Below are positions 28,256 to 36,582 of a DNA stretch of 64,000 nucleotides, piece after piece; the first letter of the stretch is position 1; each line of letters begins with the position of its first letter. Origin of the DNA: an uncultured Prevotella sp. (lineage in GTDB: Bacteria > Bacteroidota > Bacteroidia > Bacteroidales > Bacteroidaceae); assembly GCF_946407605.1 (NCBI RefSeq), contig NZ_CAMJOS010000007.1:1-64000 (forward strand), in the 5' to 3' direction. The notes under the pieces were generated by a model. The model had not been told where the DNA came from and ran no database searches. It saw only the letters and a list, made by a program, of their open reading frames with translations. A program made the translations under genes and the position numbers.

Positions 28256-28855
28256 ATGCCAAACCTAAGTTTAACCCCACGCGACGTGGCCCGCGAATTG
28301 GCCCGCAGGTATAGTACGATGACGCACGAAGAACTCGACATCCTCGAGAGCGTGCTTGTGCCAATGAAGTTTGCTAAGGGCGAAAGAGTCCTGAGCGAAG
28401 GTGACACATGCCAGCATATCTACTGGATTGTGAAAGGCTTGGTGCGCCAGTATTACTTTAAGAACGGCAAGGAGCTGACGGAATATATGGCTACCGAGAA
28501 CACCATCATGATGAGTATCGAGAGCCTTTTCAAAGAGAAACCCTCGATGCAGATTATGCAGGCATTGGAACCTACCATTATCTATGCTATGCCCAAGAAT
28601 GAGCTGGAGGCTGTGGCCATGCGTAGCGTGAATATCCAGATTCTATATCGTAAGATTCTGGAGGAGTCGCTGATCATCAGTCAGCAGCGTGCAGACATGT
28701 TACGCTTCGAGAGTGCTCAGGACCGTTATCAGAAACTGGTAAAGAGCAGTCCGCAGCTGGTACTCCGTGCACCGTTGGTTTATATTGCCAGTTATCTGCA
28801 GATGACGCCAGAGACGTTGAGTCGTGTGCGTACCGCCGTACTGATGAATTCCTAA
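28256..28855 (+). CDS. Crp/Fnr-family transcriptional regulator
   Basis: Protein of 199 aa. Residues about 30-125 form a cyclic-nucleotide-binding-type beta roll (VPMKFAKGERVLSEGDTCQHIYWIVKGLVR), followed by a long dimer helix and a C-terminal helix-turn-helix (PLVYIASYLQMTPETLSRVR). No Cys cluster, so no Fnr-type iron-sulfur sensor. Bacteroidetes have many such regulators and the effector is unknown. The ATG at 28256 was chosen; an in-frame TTG at 28235 lies just 13 nt after lepA. Confidence 0.88.
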   Translation: MPNLSLTPRDVARELARRYSTMTHEELDILESVLVPMKFAKGERVLSEGDTCQHIYWIVKGLVRQYYFKNGKELTEYMATENTIMMSIESLFKEKPSMQIMQALEPTIIYAMPKNELEAVAMRSVNIQILYRKILEESLIISQQRADMLRFESAQDRYQKLVKSSPQLVLRAPLVYIASYLQMTPETLSRVRTAVLMNS

Positions 28856-28900
28856 ATTCTGGAATACCTGTCTCCTTATATATAAATAAGGTGTAAAAGG

Positions 28901-28937
28901 CGAGGCCTTGTAAGAACACACATCTTACAAGGCCTCG
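28901..28937. terminator. bidirectional terminator, perfect 14-bp stem
   Basis: CGAGGCCTTGTAAG (28901-28914) is perfectly complementary to 28924-28937 with a 9-nt loop. The right arm encodes the last four codons and stop of the 42-aa protein on the minus strand. Confidence 0.88.
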
Positions 28938-29053
28938 TCGTCTGGACGCTCTATAGTGCGTTTCACTGATGGCAGGTGTCGCTTCTTCCTGAGATATGCC
29001 TCTTTGCGGGCTTCATAGTCCGCCTGATGTTTCTCCAGATATCCGTCTGCCAT
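28925..29053 (-). CDS. 42-aa basic small protein
   Basis: ATG at 29053 on the minus strand, 8 nt after the DUF4270 stop. The protein is 42 aa, begins MADGYLEKHQADYEARK and is rich in Lys/Arg/Glu with a predicted single amphipathic helix. Short MADxYLEK.. proteins recur in Bacteroidetes genomes, to my memory often mislabelled as a dehydrogenase fragment; no function is known. The stop codon and last codons lie in a terminator stem. Spacing and strand indicate an operon with the DUF4270 and GT5 genes. Confidence 0.75.
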   Translation of the reverse strand: MADGYLEKHQADYEARKEAYLRKKRHLPSVKRTIERPDDEAL

Positions 29054-29061
29054 AAACTTCT

Positions 29062-30528
29062 TTATTGTTCTTTGAATTTTGCGTAGACCACGCTGATGGT
29101 AACGGGGTCGTGATCATTGTCGGGACCACCTACCAGACAGGCGCTGGTGAGCGACATATCATGGTCTGTACTTGTTGAAGAAGTAACATTGTAGCTGATG
29201 GGAACGAGCAGCACCTTGTTCCAGTTGGGATGCTCGGCCTCCCAGTTGGGATTCTCCTTTACACCCTTCTGCCTGATATTCCAAAGGCTGGTAATCAGGT
29301 TGGAGATGTTGGTGAAATTATAGGTATTGCTGTTCTTATACGTACTGCCGTTATAGTTATAAATGGCATAATACGACATCTTATTGTCTGGCGTCTTGTT
29401 GTTTTCGAAGAAAGCGTTCAGGCTGTCTTTCTGTAGCATCAGGATGTTCTGAGGTATGTTGAACTTACGCTCATCATCAGTCTGGTTGTTGATGCGCTGG
29501 AAGGTAATCTTAGCAGCAATAAGTGAGTCTTTCTCGTGTCCTTTCTTGATTTCCTTGACAGGCAGAGTAACCTCTGTGAAGAGACCTGCAGGTGATTTCA
29601 GATATGTGTGGTTACGCTCAGCAGCCAACTTGTTGATGGCCTGCTTGTCGTTGGTGATGAAGGTTGTCTGCAGTACCTCCTTAGTACCTGCCAGTGTCAG
29701 TGCGGCGCTGACTACGCCTGAGTCGGTCTGTACTCTATAGTAGGTCTTCAATCCCATATCTCTCACCCTTGCATAGAAGCCGTAGCCATCGGTGATTTGG
29801 AAGAAGAAACCTGGGCAAACGTTGTGGCTGAAGGTATAAGAGTTACGGAAATTCTCTGGATGCTCATGATATTGGCGTAGGATATAAGTGCCGTAGTTAT
29901 TATATACATTACCATTGATGTCAGTATAGGGTGAGTTAAGAGTGATACGCACATTATTAATATAGGTGGTCTTTGTGCGTAAGGTGTCTTCATCCTGCAG
30001 GTTCAAGAAGGTGAACATCTTACTCTTGCTCAGTCCATCTTCTCTAATCATGCCCAATGTCATCGGGTTATAGTTGGAGTAATAACGAACGCCTTCTTCC
30101 ATAGGCTTCTTCAGCTCATGTACTTTCATCTTCAGGGCAGAGAGGCTGTCCTTTGAGTTATAAGGAGATGTCAGATAGAGGATAATCTCACATGAGTCGG
30201 CAGCAGCCTTACCTTCGACGCGGCTAATGAACTTACTGTCTGGAGAGACATATTGATGCTCCAAATAATGGAACTGGGTAGTAAATTCGCTTTTAACATC
30301 GGCCATAGTCTCTGGATCACGCACAAAGCCCAAGTAGCAGTTGTTGCTGAGGGTGAACACAGAGTCGGCAACGACAGTTTGCGTTGACACCTCATATTCC
30401 TCTGTTGTCACGTCAAGCTTGTCGGTATCCTTAATGAGTGATTCTCCAATGTTTGAAGTATCTTCGCTACAAGAAGAAATGGCTATTGCCGTTAGTACGA
30501 CGCCAGCCATAATTGATATTCTTTTCAT
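29062..30528 (-). CDS. DUF4270 lipoprotein
   Basis: Protein of 488 aa with a lipoprotein signal (IAISSC, Cys20), so outer- or surface-membrane anchored. The long beta-rich body fits the Bacteroidetes DUF4270 family, whose function is unknown. It lies between the GT5-type gene (31 nt upstream) and the 42-aa gene. Confidence 0.85.
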   Translation of the reverse strand: MKRISIMAGVVLTAIAISSCSEDTSNIGESLIKDTDKLDVTTEEYEVSTQTVVADSVFTLSNNCYLGFVRDPETMADVKSEFTTQFHYLEHQYVSPDSKFISRVEGKAAADSCEIILYLTSPYNSKDSLSALKMKVHELKKPMEEGVRYYSNYNPMTLGMIREDGLSKSKMFTFLNLQDEDTLRTKTTYINNVRITLNSPYTDINGNVYNNYGTYILRQYHEHPENFRNSYTFSHNVCPGFFFQITDGYGFYARVRDMGLKTYYRVQTDSGVVSAALTLAGTKEVLQTTFITNDKQAINKLAAERNHTYLKSPAGLFTEVTLPVKEIKKGHEKDSLIAAKITFQRINNQTDDERKFNIPQNILMLQKDSLNAFFENNKTPDNKMSYYAIYNYNGSTYKNSNTYNFTNISNLITSLWNIRQKGVKENPNWEAEHPNWNKVLLVPISYNVTSSTSTDHDMSLTSACLVGGPDNDHDPVTISVVYAKFKEQ

Positions 30529-30559
30529 TAATAAATGATATTATTTCTTTGATAATGTC

Positions 30560-31381
30560 TCATTCCTGTTGTTCCTCCGGACAGATGGAGTCGTAGAATG
30601 CCTCATAGGCCTCACCATAGTCTTCGGCCAAGAATTTCTGAATAGGCAGCCCTTTGTCTTTGGCATATTTCTGCAGCGTGGCATCTGAATGGGCTGTTGC
30701 CAACAATACGCCGTCGCTATAGTCAATAGCCAACTTACCTAACTCAATCGTGTCGAACTCGTCTTTATAGTTGCTCAATAGGTTAGGCGTTGCACTACGG
30801 AACTCCAGCGTCTTCTTGAAATCGGGTCCTAAGCTTTTAGGCGTTTCCTTGGGGAAGATGGAAGTAACAATCTTGGTATTGGCAAAAGATGGCTCATCCT
30901 GATAAGCTGTCTTGATATAGAAAGGAACAACGCTGCTCATCCAGCCCTGACAGTGGATAATATCAGGAATCCAACCTTGTTTCTTAACAGTCTCCATAAC
31001 GCCGCGGGCAAAGAATACGGCACGCTCGCCATTCAGCAAACCATCAGTATCGTTGTTATCGGGTGTCATATCGCGCTTTGAGAAATAATCATCGTTATCG
31101 ATGAAGAACACCTGAACACGAGTAGATGGTATAGAGGCTACTTTTATAATGAGGGGATGGTCAGTGTCGTTGATGATGAGGTTCATGCCTGATAGACGGA
31201 TGACCTCATGTAACTGACCGCGCCGTTCGTTAATGTTGCCCCATTTAGGCATAAATGTTCTCGTCTCGTTATTACGCTCTTGCATAGCACGAGGCAAATC
31301 GTGACCCATGACTGACAAGGTGGTTTCAGGAACATAGGGTGCTATCTCCTGATTGATGAATAGGATTTTCTTCTTTGCCAT
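30560..31381 (-). CDS. starch/glycogen synthase N-terminal (GT5) domain protein
   Basis: Protein of 273 aa that matches only the N-terminal Rossmann half of GT5 glycogen synthases: KKKILFINQEIAPYVPE (where KxGG-type ADP-glucose binding is expected), then FIDNDDYF and DIIHCQGWMS. The C-terminal half, which holds the EX7E nucleotide-binding site, is absent, and the gene ends cleanly at a stop followed by the DUF4270 gene. A KTGG motif is replaced by PETT. It is unlikely to be a normal synthase. From memory the same short protein next to panC is found in other Bacteroidales, so it is probably not a fresh truncation. Confidence 0.8.
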   Translation of the reverse strand: MAKKKILFINQEIAPYVPETTLSVMGHDLPRAMQERNNETRTFMPKWGNINERRGQLHEVIRLSGMNLIINDTDHPLIIKVASIPSTRVQVFFIDNDDYFSKRDMTPDNNDTDGLLNGERAVFFARGVMETVKKQGWIPDIIHCQGWMSSVVPFYIKTAYQDEPSFANTKIVTSIFPKETPKSLGPDFKKTLEFRSATPNLLSNYKDEFDTIELGKLAIDYSDGVLLATAHSDATLQKYAKDKGLPIQKFLAEDYGEAYEAFYDSICPEEQQE

Positions 31382-31401
31382 CTTTATTCAATTATACGAT
31401 G

Positions 31402-31409
31402 CAAAGGTA
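31402..31409 (-). promoter_or_regulatory. promoter -7 box TACCTTTG for the GT5-DUF4270 operon
   Basis: CAAAGGTA on the plus strand, 20 nt upstream of the start at 31381. Confidence 0.7.
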
Positions 31410-31552
31410 CTATTTTTTTTGCATAAAACCGCATAAAATGTGCGATTTTAGGAAAAAGTGACATTTTATAGGCTTATTTTTAGCGTTTTTTTTCCATATT
31501 TGGGAAATTTGTTGTTATTTTGCACCCTCAAATCGACGATAAGGAAAATAGA

Positions 31553-32404
31553 ATGAAAGTTTTTAAGAAGATTGTTGACCTGCAAAACGCACTTTTCGAT
31601 GATCGTAAGCAGGGAAAAGAAATCGGATTAGTGCCTACGATGGGTGCCCTGCATGAGGGTCATGCATCGCTAGTGAGACGTAGTGTGAAAGAGAACGGAA
31701 TCACTGTTGTTTCTGTGTTTGTGAATCCGACTCAGTTTAATGATAAAAATGACTTAAAGAACTATCCTCGTGACCTGGAGGCAGACTGCCGTTTGTTGGA
31801 GAGTTGCGGGGCTGATTATGTACTGGCTCCTGAAGTGGAGGAGATGTATCCTACACCCGATACACGTCAGTTTGAGTTCCCGCCAGTATCAACTGTGATG
31901 GAGGGCGCACATCGTCCTGGCCATTTCAATGGTGTTTGTCAGGTGGTGAGTCGTCTGTTCTACATTGTTCGTCCAGATAGAGCCTATTTCGGAGAAAAAG
32001 ACTGGCAGCAGATTGCTGTTGTCAAGGCAATGGTAAGGCAGTTGGGCTTGCCTGTACAGATTGTGGAGTGTCCCATTGTTCGAGATGACGACGGATTGGC
32101 ACGTAGCAGCCGCAATACCTTGCTGGCCCCCGATGAGCGTGCTATTGCTCCCACCATTTATAAAGCCCTGAAGAATAGTGTGACTTATGCCAAGAAGCAC
32201 ACTCTGAAGGAGACACACGATAAGGTGGTAGATGATATTAATAAGGTTGAAGGACTCGAAGTAGAGTATTTCTCAATTGTTGATGGCAATACCTTACAGG
32301 ATGTTGCAGAATGGGAAGACTCATCGTATGTGGTAGGTTGTATTACCGTTTATTGTGGTAAGACGCCTATCCGTTTGATTGACCATATCAAATATAAAGA
32401 GTAG
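31553..32404 (+). CDS. panC: pantothenate synthetase (pantoate-beta-alanine ligase)
   Basis: Protein of 283 aa that joins pantoate and beta-alanine using [18 protein letters not shown] carries the HxGH signature, then [13 protein letters not shown], and the RSSRN motif (KMSKS-like) are all in place. The ATG at 31553 is used; the longer frame starts upstream in the promoter region (TTATTTTG near 31515-31522). panD follows after 4 nt. Confidence 0.96.
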   Translation: MKVFKKIVDLQNALFDDRKQGKEIGLVPTMGALHEGHASLVRRSVKENGITVVSVFVNPTQFNDKNDLKNYPRDLEADCRLLESCGADYVLAPEVEEMYPTPDTRQFEFPPVSTVMEGAHRPGHFNGVCQVVSRLFYIVRPDRAYFGEKDWQQIAVVKAMVRQLGLPVQIVECPIVRDDDGLARSSRNTLLAPDERAIAPTIYKALKNSVTYAKKHTLKETHDKVVDDINKVEGLEVEYFSIVDGNTLQDVAEWEDSSYVVGCITVYCGKTPIRLIDHIKYKE

Positions 32405-32408
32405 AGAT

Positions 32409-32753
32409 ATGATGATAGAAGTAATGAAATCCAAGTTGCACTGTGTACAGGTCACAGAAGCTAACTTGAACTATATGGGTAGCATCACCATCGATGAGGA
32501 TCTGATGGATGCCGCCAATCTGATAGCTGGTGAGAAAGTACAGGTGCTTGATAATAATAATGGAGAGCGTTTTGAGACCTATATCATCAAGGGCGAACGT
32601 GGCAGTGGATGTGTTTGTTTGAACGGTGCTGCAGCCCGCAGGGTACAGGTGGGTGATACGGTCATCATTATCTCGTATGCCTTGATGGATTTCGAAGAGG
32701 CGAAGTCGTTCAAACCAACGGTGGTATTCCCTCAGGACAATCATCTGGTATAA
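32409..32753 (+). CDS. panD: aspartate 1-decarboxylase precursor
   Basis: Protein of 114 aa that makes beta-alanine for panC. It is self-cleaved at Gly24-Ser25 (YMGSITID) to form the pyruvoyl cofactor on Ser25; the position matches the E. coli enzyme when the first of two adjacent ATGs (32409) is used. NGAAAR, the conserved active-site region, is present. Confidence 0.96.
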   Translation: MMIEVMKSKLHCVQVTEANLNYMGSITIDEDLMDAANLIAGEKVQVLDNNNGERFETYIIKGERGSGCVCLNGAAARRVQVGDTVIIISYALMDFEEAKSFKPTVVFPQDNHLV

Positions 32754-32774
32754 AACCAAATAAAGTAAAATAAA

Positions 32775-32805
32775 TAAGTGGGTGTCTTCAAAAAACACCC
32801 ACTTA
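32775..32805. terminator. bidirectional terminator
   Basis: TAAGTGGGTGT (32775-32785) pairs perfectly with 32795-32805, 9-nt loop, followed by ATTTTTCT. Flanked by convergent panD and thioredoxin-like genes. Confidence 0.88.
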
Positions 32806-32828
32806 ATTTTTCTATCTTAATTCAAGAA

Positions 32829-33920
32829 TTATTTCAGCTGCTCTCCAATAAAGGCTGCAAGTTCTTCGCCACGCAAACCTTTCTTCAGGATTTTGCCTTG
32901 TTGGTCAACAACAACAGTGAAAGGAATGAAACGTGCACCAAAGCTCTGGGCTATAGGCGATGCTCCACCTTTTAAGTCAGACATCTGAGGCCAGGTGAGT
33001 TCCAATGTCTTAATACAGTTTATCCAGTCTTCTTTGTTGCCGTCGATAGAGATACCTACGATGCCGAATCCTGCTTCCTGATAGTCTGCCAGCATTTTCT
33101 TCATAGCAGGCATTTCGTCTCTGCAAGGACCACACCATGAAGCCCAGAAGTCCAGCACCGTCACCTTGTTCTTCTTTACTTCGTCAAGGATAAATATTTC
33201 CGTATCCTCAGGAGACTGCATGCTGAAGTTAGGAATCTGATCGCCTTCTTCTGCTGGGAAACGGTCGTTAATCATCTTCAGAATATCTTTCATTGCCTGT
33301 CTGTCCTGATACTCCTGAGGCATCTTTGAAATCAGCTCCTTCAGTTCGTCAGTCGAGAAGTCATCACCATAGGCGATGGTTGACATCAGCACAAAGCCCA
33401 ACTCATTATCCAGATTCTTCTTAGCCAGTTCGGCAACGTTGGCCTGCATCTCCTCTACCAGTTTGTTATACTCTTCATAGAGGGCTTTCTGCTGTTCTTC
33501 GTCCACATCTTCAGAGAACTTTGGCATAAGAACGTCAACCTTCTTCTGGAACTCTGCATTCAGCTTGTTCATTTCCTGAAGGGCTTCGTTAGACTTTGTT
33601 CCAGAGATTTCTGAGTTGCCGTCTGCCGACAGCCGAATCTTCACAGTGCCGGGTTCTCCAAAAAACACTACCGATGAGTTAGCCTTTGGTGCTGCAATCA
33701 CATAGAACACCACCGAGTCAGCTTCTCCCTGCCACTCAAACTTGTTGTCCTTCACGATGATGGTATCGAGAGGTTCTGGCTTGTCGCCTCTTATCACTAA
33801 CAGGGTGTCACCCTCATCAAAACCTTCGGCCACACCATCCACCTTGAAACTATTGGTGCTACAGGCAACCATGAATAGGACTGTCAGAGTCAGTCCGAAG
33901 AACTGGACTATCTGTTTCAT
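32829..33920 (-). CDS. DUF4369-TlpA-type thiol-disulfide lipoprotein
   Basis: Protein of 363 aa with a lipoprotein signal (FMVAC, Cys20). An N-terminal DUF4369 beta domain (about 25-105), a helical linker (about 110-220) and a C-terminal thioredoxin/AhpC-TSA domain (about 225-363) with WCGPC (Cys263/Cys266). A periplasm-facing thiol oxidoreductase, probably reducing or repairing exported proteins. This architecture is abundant in Bacteroidetes. Gene ends 1 nt after prs begins downstream-wise (adjacent prs stop at 33922). Confidence 0.9.
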   Translation of the reverse strand: MKQIVQFFGLTLTVLFMVACSTNSFKVDGVAEGFDEGDTLLVIRGDKPEPLDTIIVKDNKFEWQGEADSVVFYVIAAPKANSSVVFFGEPGTVKIRLSADGNSEISGTKSNEALQEMNKLNAEFQKKVDVLMPKFSEDVDEEQQKALYEEYNKLVEEMQANVAELAKKNLDNELGFVLMSTIAYGDDFSTDELKELISKMPQEYQDRQAMKDILKMINDRFPAEEGDQIPNFSMQSPEDTEIFILDEVKKNKVTVLDFWASWCGPCRDEMPAMKKMLADYQEAGFGIVGISIDGNKEDWINCIKTLELTWPQMSDLKGGASPIAQSFGARFIPFTVVVDQQGKILKKGLRGEELAAFIGEQLK

Positions 33921-33921
33921 A

Positions 33922-34860
33922 TTATACTATATATTGATCACTAATGCTTTCGTTTTCGATGACGCGACGGATGGTCTCGGCAAACATATCGGCAACACTG
34001 ATCTGTTTCACCTTGGCACAACGCTGGGTGTAGGGGATAGAGTCGGTGAATACAATCTCCTCAAGGGCAGACTCTTGCACACGATCACTGGCTGGACCAC
34101 TCATCACACAGTGAGAGGCACAGGCACGCACGCTCTTAGCACCCGATTCCATCATCAGGTCAGCAGCCTTTGTAATGGTGCCTGCAGTATCGACCATATC
34201 GTCGATAATAACTACGTTCTTACCTTCCACATCACCGATAATCTGCATGGTGGCTACCACATTAGCACGAGCACGGGTCTTGTTGCACAGCACCAGCGGA
34301 CAACCCAGATACTTGGCGTAGGTGTTGGCACGCTTAGAACCGCCTACATCGGGTGATGCAATGACTAATTCGTCTAACTTCAGACTCTGCAGGTAGGGCA
34401 GCAACACGCCAGAAGCATAGAGATGATCTACGGGAACATCGAAGAAGCCCTGAATCTGGTCGGCATGCAGGTCCATCGTAATCACACGGTTTACACCAGC
34501 TACACTCAGCAGGTCGGCAACTAATTTTGCACCAATGCTGACGCGGGGTTTATCCTTGCGGTCCTGACGAGCCCATCCGAAGTACGGAATCACGGCATTG
34601 ATGGTGCGGGCCGATGCACGTTTGGCGGCATCAATCATCAGCAGCAGTTCCATCAGGTTGTCGCTGTTGGGGAATGTGCTCTGCACCAGGAAGACATCAC
34701 GTCCGCGGATGGACTCTTCGTATGACACAGCAAATTCTCCATCAGAGAATTTTGTGATTTGCAGTTTGCCCAGAGGGCATCCCAGACTTTGACAGATTTT
34801 CTCTGCGAGGTATCTTGTAGCGGTACCTGAAAAGACCATGTAAGAGTTTTGTGTAGTCAT
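33922..34860 (-). CDS. prs: ribose-phosphate pyrophosphokinase
   Basis: Protein of 312 aa that makes PRPP. FSDGEFAVSYEESIRGRDVFLVQST, the metal-binding DLHADQIQGFF flag region, and the PRPP-binding VVIIDDMVDTAGT are conserved. Full length. It lies one nt upstream of the TlpA-like gene on the minus strand and 30 nt downstream of the ThiE-like gene. Confidence 0.97.
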   Translation of the reverse strand: MTTQNSYMVFSGTATRYLAEKICQSLGCPLGKLQITKFSDGEFAVSYEESIRGRDVFLVQSTFPNSDNLMELLLMIDAAKRASARTINAVIPYFGWARQDRKDKPRVSIGAKLVADLLSVAGVNRVITMDLHADQIQGFFDVPVDHLYASGVLLPYLQSLKLDELVIASPDVGGSKRANTYAKYLGCPLVLCNKTRARANVVATMQIIGDVEGKNVVIIDDMVDTAGTITKAADLMMESGAKSVRACASHCVMSGPASDRVQESALEEIVFTDSIPYTQRCAKVKQISVADMFAETIRRVIENESISDQYIV

Positions 34861-34890
34861 TATATATTATGGTTCGTATTTGAGTTTCTG

Positions 34891-35499
34891 TTAACTGACA
34901 GCCTTCTGCCATTTCTTGAAATGGCCAATCAGGTCTTTATAGTCCTGCTCCTGATGGATATTGAAGCGGTTCCACAGGTCTCCGCAGATGACGACACCCT
35001 CGAAACCGAGATCACGCACCATGCGTACATTATCCAGGTTGATGCCTCCCAAAGCATAGACGTGACGATCTATAAGCCCCTGTTTGGCAGCAGCCTTCAG
35101 TTCTTCTTCTGTAAACGATTGTGTGTCGTTGGGATTGCTCTGACTGTTGAAGATGTTCTGAAGGAATACATAACTTGCCTTCTTCTTGCATTCCTGCAAC
35201 TGACTAAGCGAACGGCATGTGCAGCTGAATCCGCCTTTGTAGCCATAGGGCAGTTCTGTGTCGAGTGAGTCAAGGTGAATGCTCTTCAGTCCAAATTCCT
35301 CGCGAAGATAAAAGTGGTCGTGAACCGTGATACGCTTGTAGTAATCGTCAGAAAGCAAGGTGAGTAGCCGTTCGGAGTATACTGGCTCCGAGTTCGGCTT
35401 ATATAGATGAAGATTCTCCAGCCCTTCTTCAAAGAGGGTCGTCAGAATCTTGTCTTCCTCCACGAAAAACGTGGCCTTTGTCATGATGATTAGTTTCAT
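34891..35499 (-). CDS. thiamine-phosphate synthase-like protein (ThiE/TenI superfamily)
   Basis: Protein of 202 aa with a TIM-barrel pattern like ThiE: HVYALGGINLDNVRMVRDLGFEGVVI near the C-terminus corresponds to the ..AIGGI...GA.GVAV.. phosphate-binding loops, and ITVHDHFYL replaces the usual LIINDR. Several conserved catalytic positions of true ThiE are not obvious, so it may be a TenI-like relative. The start at 35499 is the first ATG after the TTG-initiated extension. No other thi gene is near. Confidence 0.75.
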   Translation of the reverse strand: MKLIIMTKATFFVEEDKILTTLFEEGLENLHLYKPNSEPVYSERLLTLLSDDYYKRITVHDHFYLREEFGLKSIHLDSLDTELPYGYKGGFSCTCRSLSQLQECKKKASYVFLQNIFNSQSNPNDTQSFTEEELKAAAKQGLIDRHVYALGGINLDNVRMVRDLGFEGVVICGDLWNRFNIHQEQDYKDLIGHFKKWQKAVS

Positions 35500-35515
35500 C
35501 TGCAAGCCTATTTTA

Positions 35516-35553
35516 TTAAAAAAGCCCCGTCATCCTAAAAGAATATGGGGCTT
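35516..35553 (-). terminator. terminator of the tRNA-Arg transcript
   Basis: AAGCCCC (35522-35528) pairs with GGGGCTT (35547-35553); on the minus strand it is followed by TTTTTTAATAAAAT. Confidence 0.8.
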
Positions 35554-35564
35554 ATGTGATAATG

Positions 35565-35638
35565 TGATTCCGTTGGGATTCGAACCCAAGGCCCACAGCT
35601 TAGAAGGCTGTTGCTCTATCCAACTGAGCTACGGAACC
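35565..35638 (-). tRNA. tRNA-Arg (TCT)
   Basis: On the minus strand: acceptor GGTTCCG pairs with CGGAATC (one G-T), D-arm with AGCTCAGTTGGATAGAGC, anticodon TCT (plus-strand AGA at 35602-35604), T-loop GGTTCGAATCC, discriminator A, no encoded CCA. It has its own promoter (35677-35684) and terminator. Confidence 0.95.
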
Positions 35639-35676
35639 ATCCTTTGCATCACAGGGATGTGCCCGATTTGCGAGTG

Positions 35677-35684
35677 CAAAGGTA
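35677..35684 (-). promoter_or_regulatory. promoter -7 box TACCTTTG for tRNA-Arg
   Basis: CAAAGGTA on the plus strand, 39 nt upstream of the tRNA 5' end. Confidence 0.7.
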
Positions 35685-35784
35685 CTGTTTTTTTATGAAA
35701 CATCCAAATTTTCGGGGCTCTAAAGCAAATAAAAACTTATTTTCTTTACTGAGTAGTGAGATAATGTGGGGTGAATTCTCATTT

Positions 35785-36582
35785 TTAAGCCTTAAATCGG
35801 ATGTAAGCACGGTCATCGAAGGAGTTGTTTTCCTTTGCAAATGCTTTTGTGGCTTTGAAGGCTCCGATGTTCAGCGGGTCTTCGCTCTTTTGTCGCGCCA
35901 GTTGCTGTTCAGACTCTTCTAATGTCTTGCAGAGAAAAGGATAACCGTCAGAGGCCAGCACAATCTCCCAGGGCTGAAAATCGAGCGTCAGCACGCGTAT
36001 ATGTTGTCTGTCGATAGTAAATCCGTCAATGACACTGTATGACTTGTTTTGCTCTTGCATCGTCTCCAGCATTCGTGGAATAATGGCAGTACGTGCAGTG
36101 TCCTCTTCCAAGAAGTGATCCCACGGTTTCGGGCTGGCCTTTATGATGGCGGCTCGCTTCTCGGCCAACTCCTGTTCATAGGGTTTGGGGTTATCGTAAA
36201 AAGTGTCGCCAACAAAACATTGACAGTCACCTATCATCCATATCTCGCGTCTCACTCTGCTGAAAATGACGGCACTGGCTGTAAGTCTCTCTTCCGGATG
36301 CTTTGTTAACTGTTCTATTTGTGTTTTCTTATAGTGCTGACGTATCTTCTTGGTGACACCAATACAGAAGTCGTTATAGCTGATGTTCTTTGGCGCTTTC
36401 CTGATAAAACGCTCTACTATTTGCATGGCATAGCGGCCGTTGCTCTTGAAGAAACTGTAGCGGCGACTTGTCTTCGATGTGGAACCGTCGATGACGGCAA
36501 TGAAATCAGGAGTGACGACGATTCCGTCCTCGCTTTTTTTCTTTGGGTTCTTCGGAACGATGTTTTGCTCTATAATTTCCAT
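35785..36582 (-). CDS. PP2C-like (PPM family) phosphatase domain protein
   Basis: Protein of 265 aa. It has the spaced acidic motifs of PP2C metal-dependent phosphatases: IAVIDGSTSK (DG), TASAVIFSRVRREIWMIGDCQ (GD), IVLASDGYPF (SDG) and SFDDRAYI (DD/DN). A Ser/Thr protein phosphatase or a divergent member is likely, acting in the cytosol. The gene starts 77 nt inside the ygiQ reading frame. No kinase is adjacent. Confidence 0.78.
   Translation of the reverse strand: MEIIEQNIVPKNPKKKSEDGIVVTPDFIAVIDGSTSKTSRRYSFFKSNGRYAMQIVERFIRKAPKNISYNDFCIGVTKKIRQHYKKTQIEQLTKHPEERLTASAVIFSRVRREIWMIGDCQCFVGDTFYDNPKPYEQELAEKRAAIIKASPKPWDHFLEEDTARTAIIPRMLETMQEQNKSYSVIDGFTIDRQHIRVLTLDFQPWEIVLASDGYPFLCKTLEESEQQLARQKSEDPLNIGAFKATKAFAKENNSFDDRAYIRFKA

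Noticed and set aside
30560..31381. Frameshifted full-length glycogen synthase
   Set aside because: No C-terminal GT5 half is found in any frame downstream; the next gene is an intact DUF4270 lipoprotein 31 nt away.
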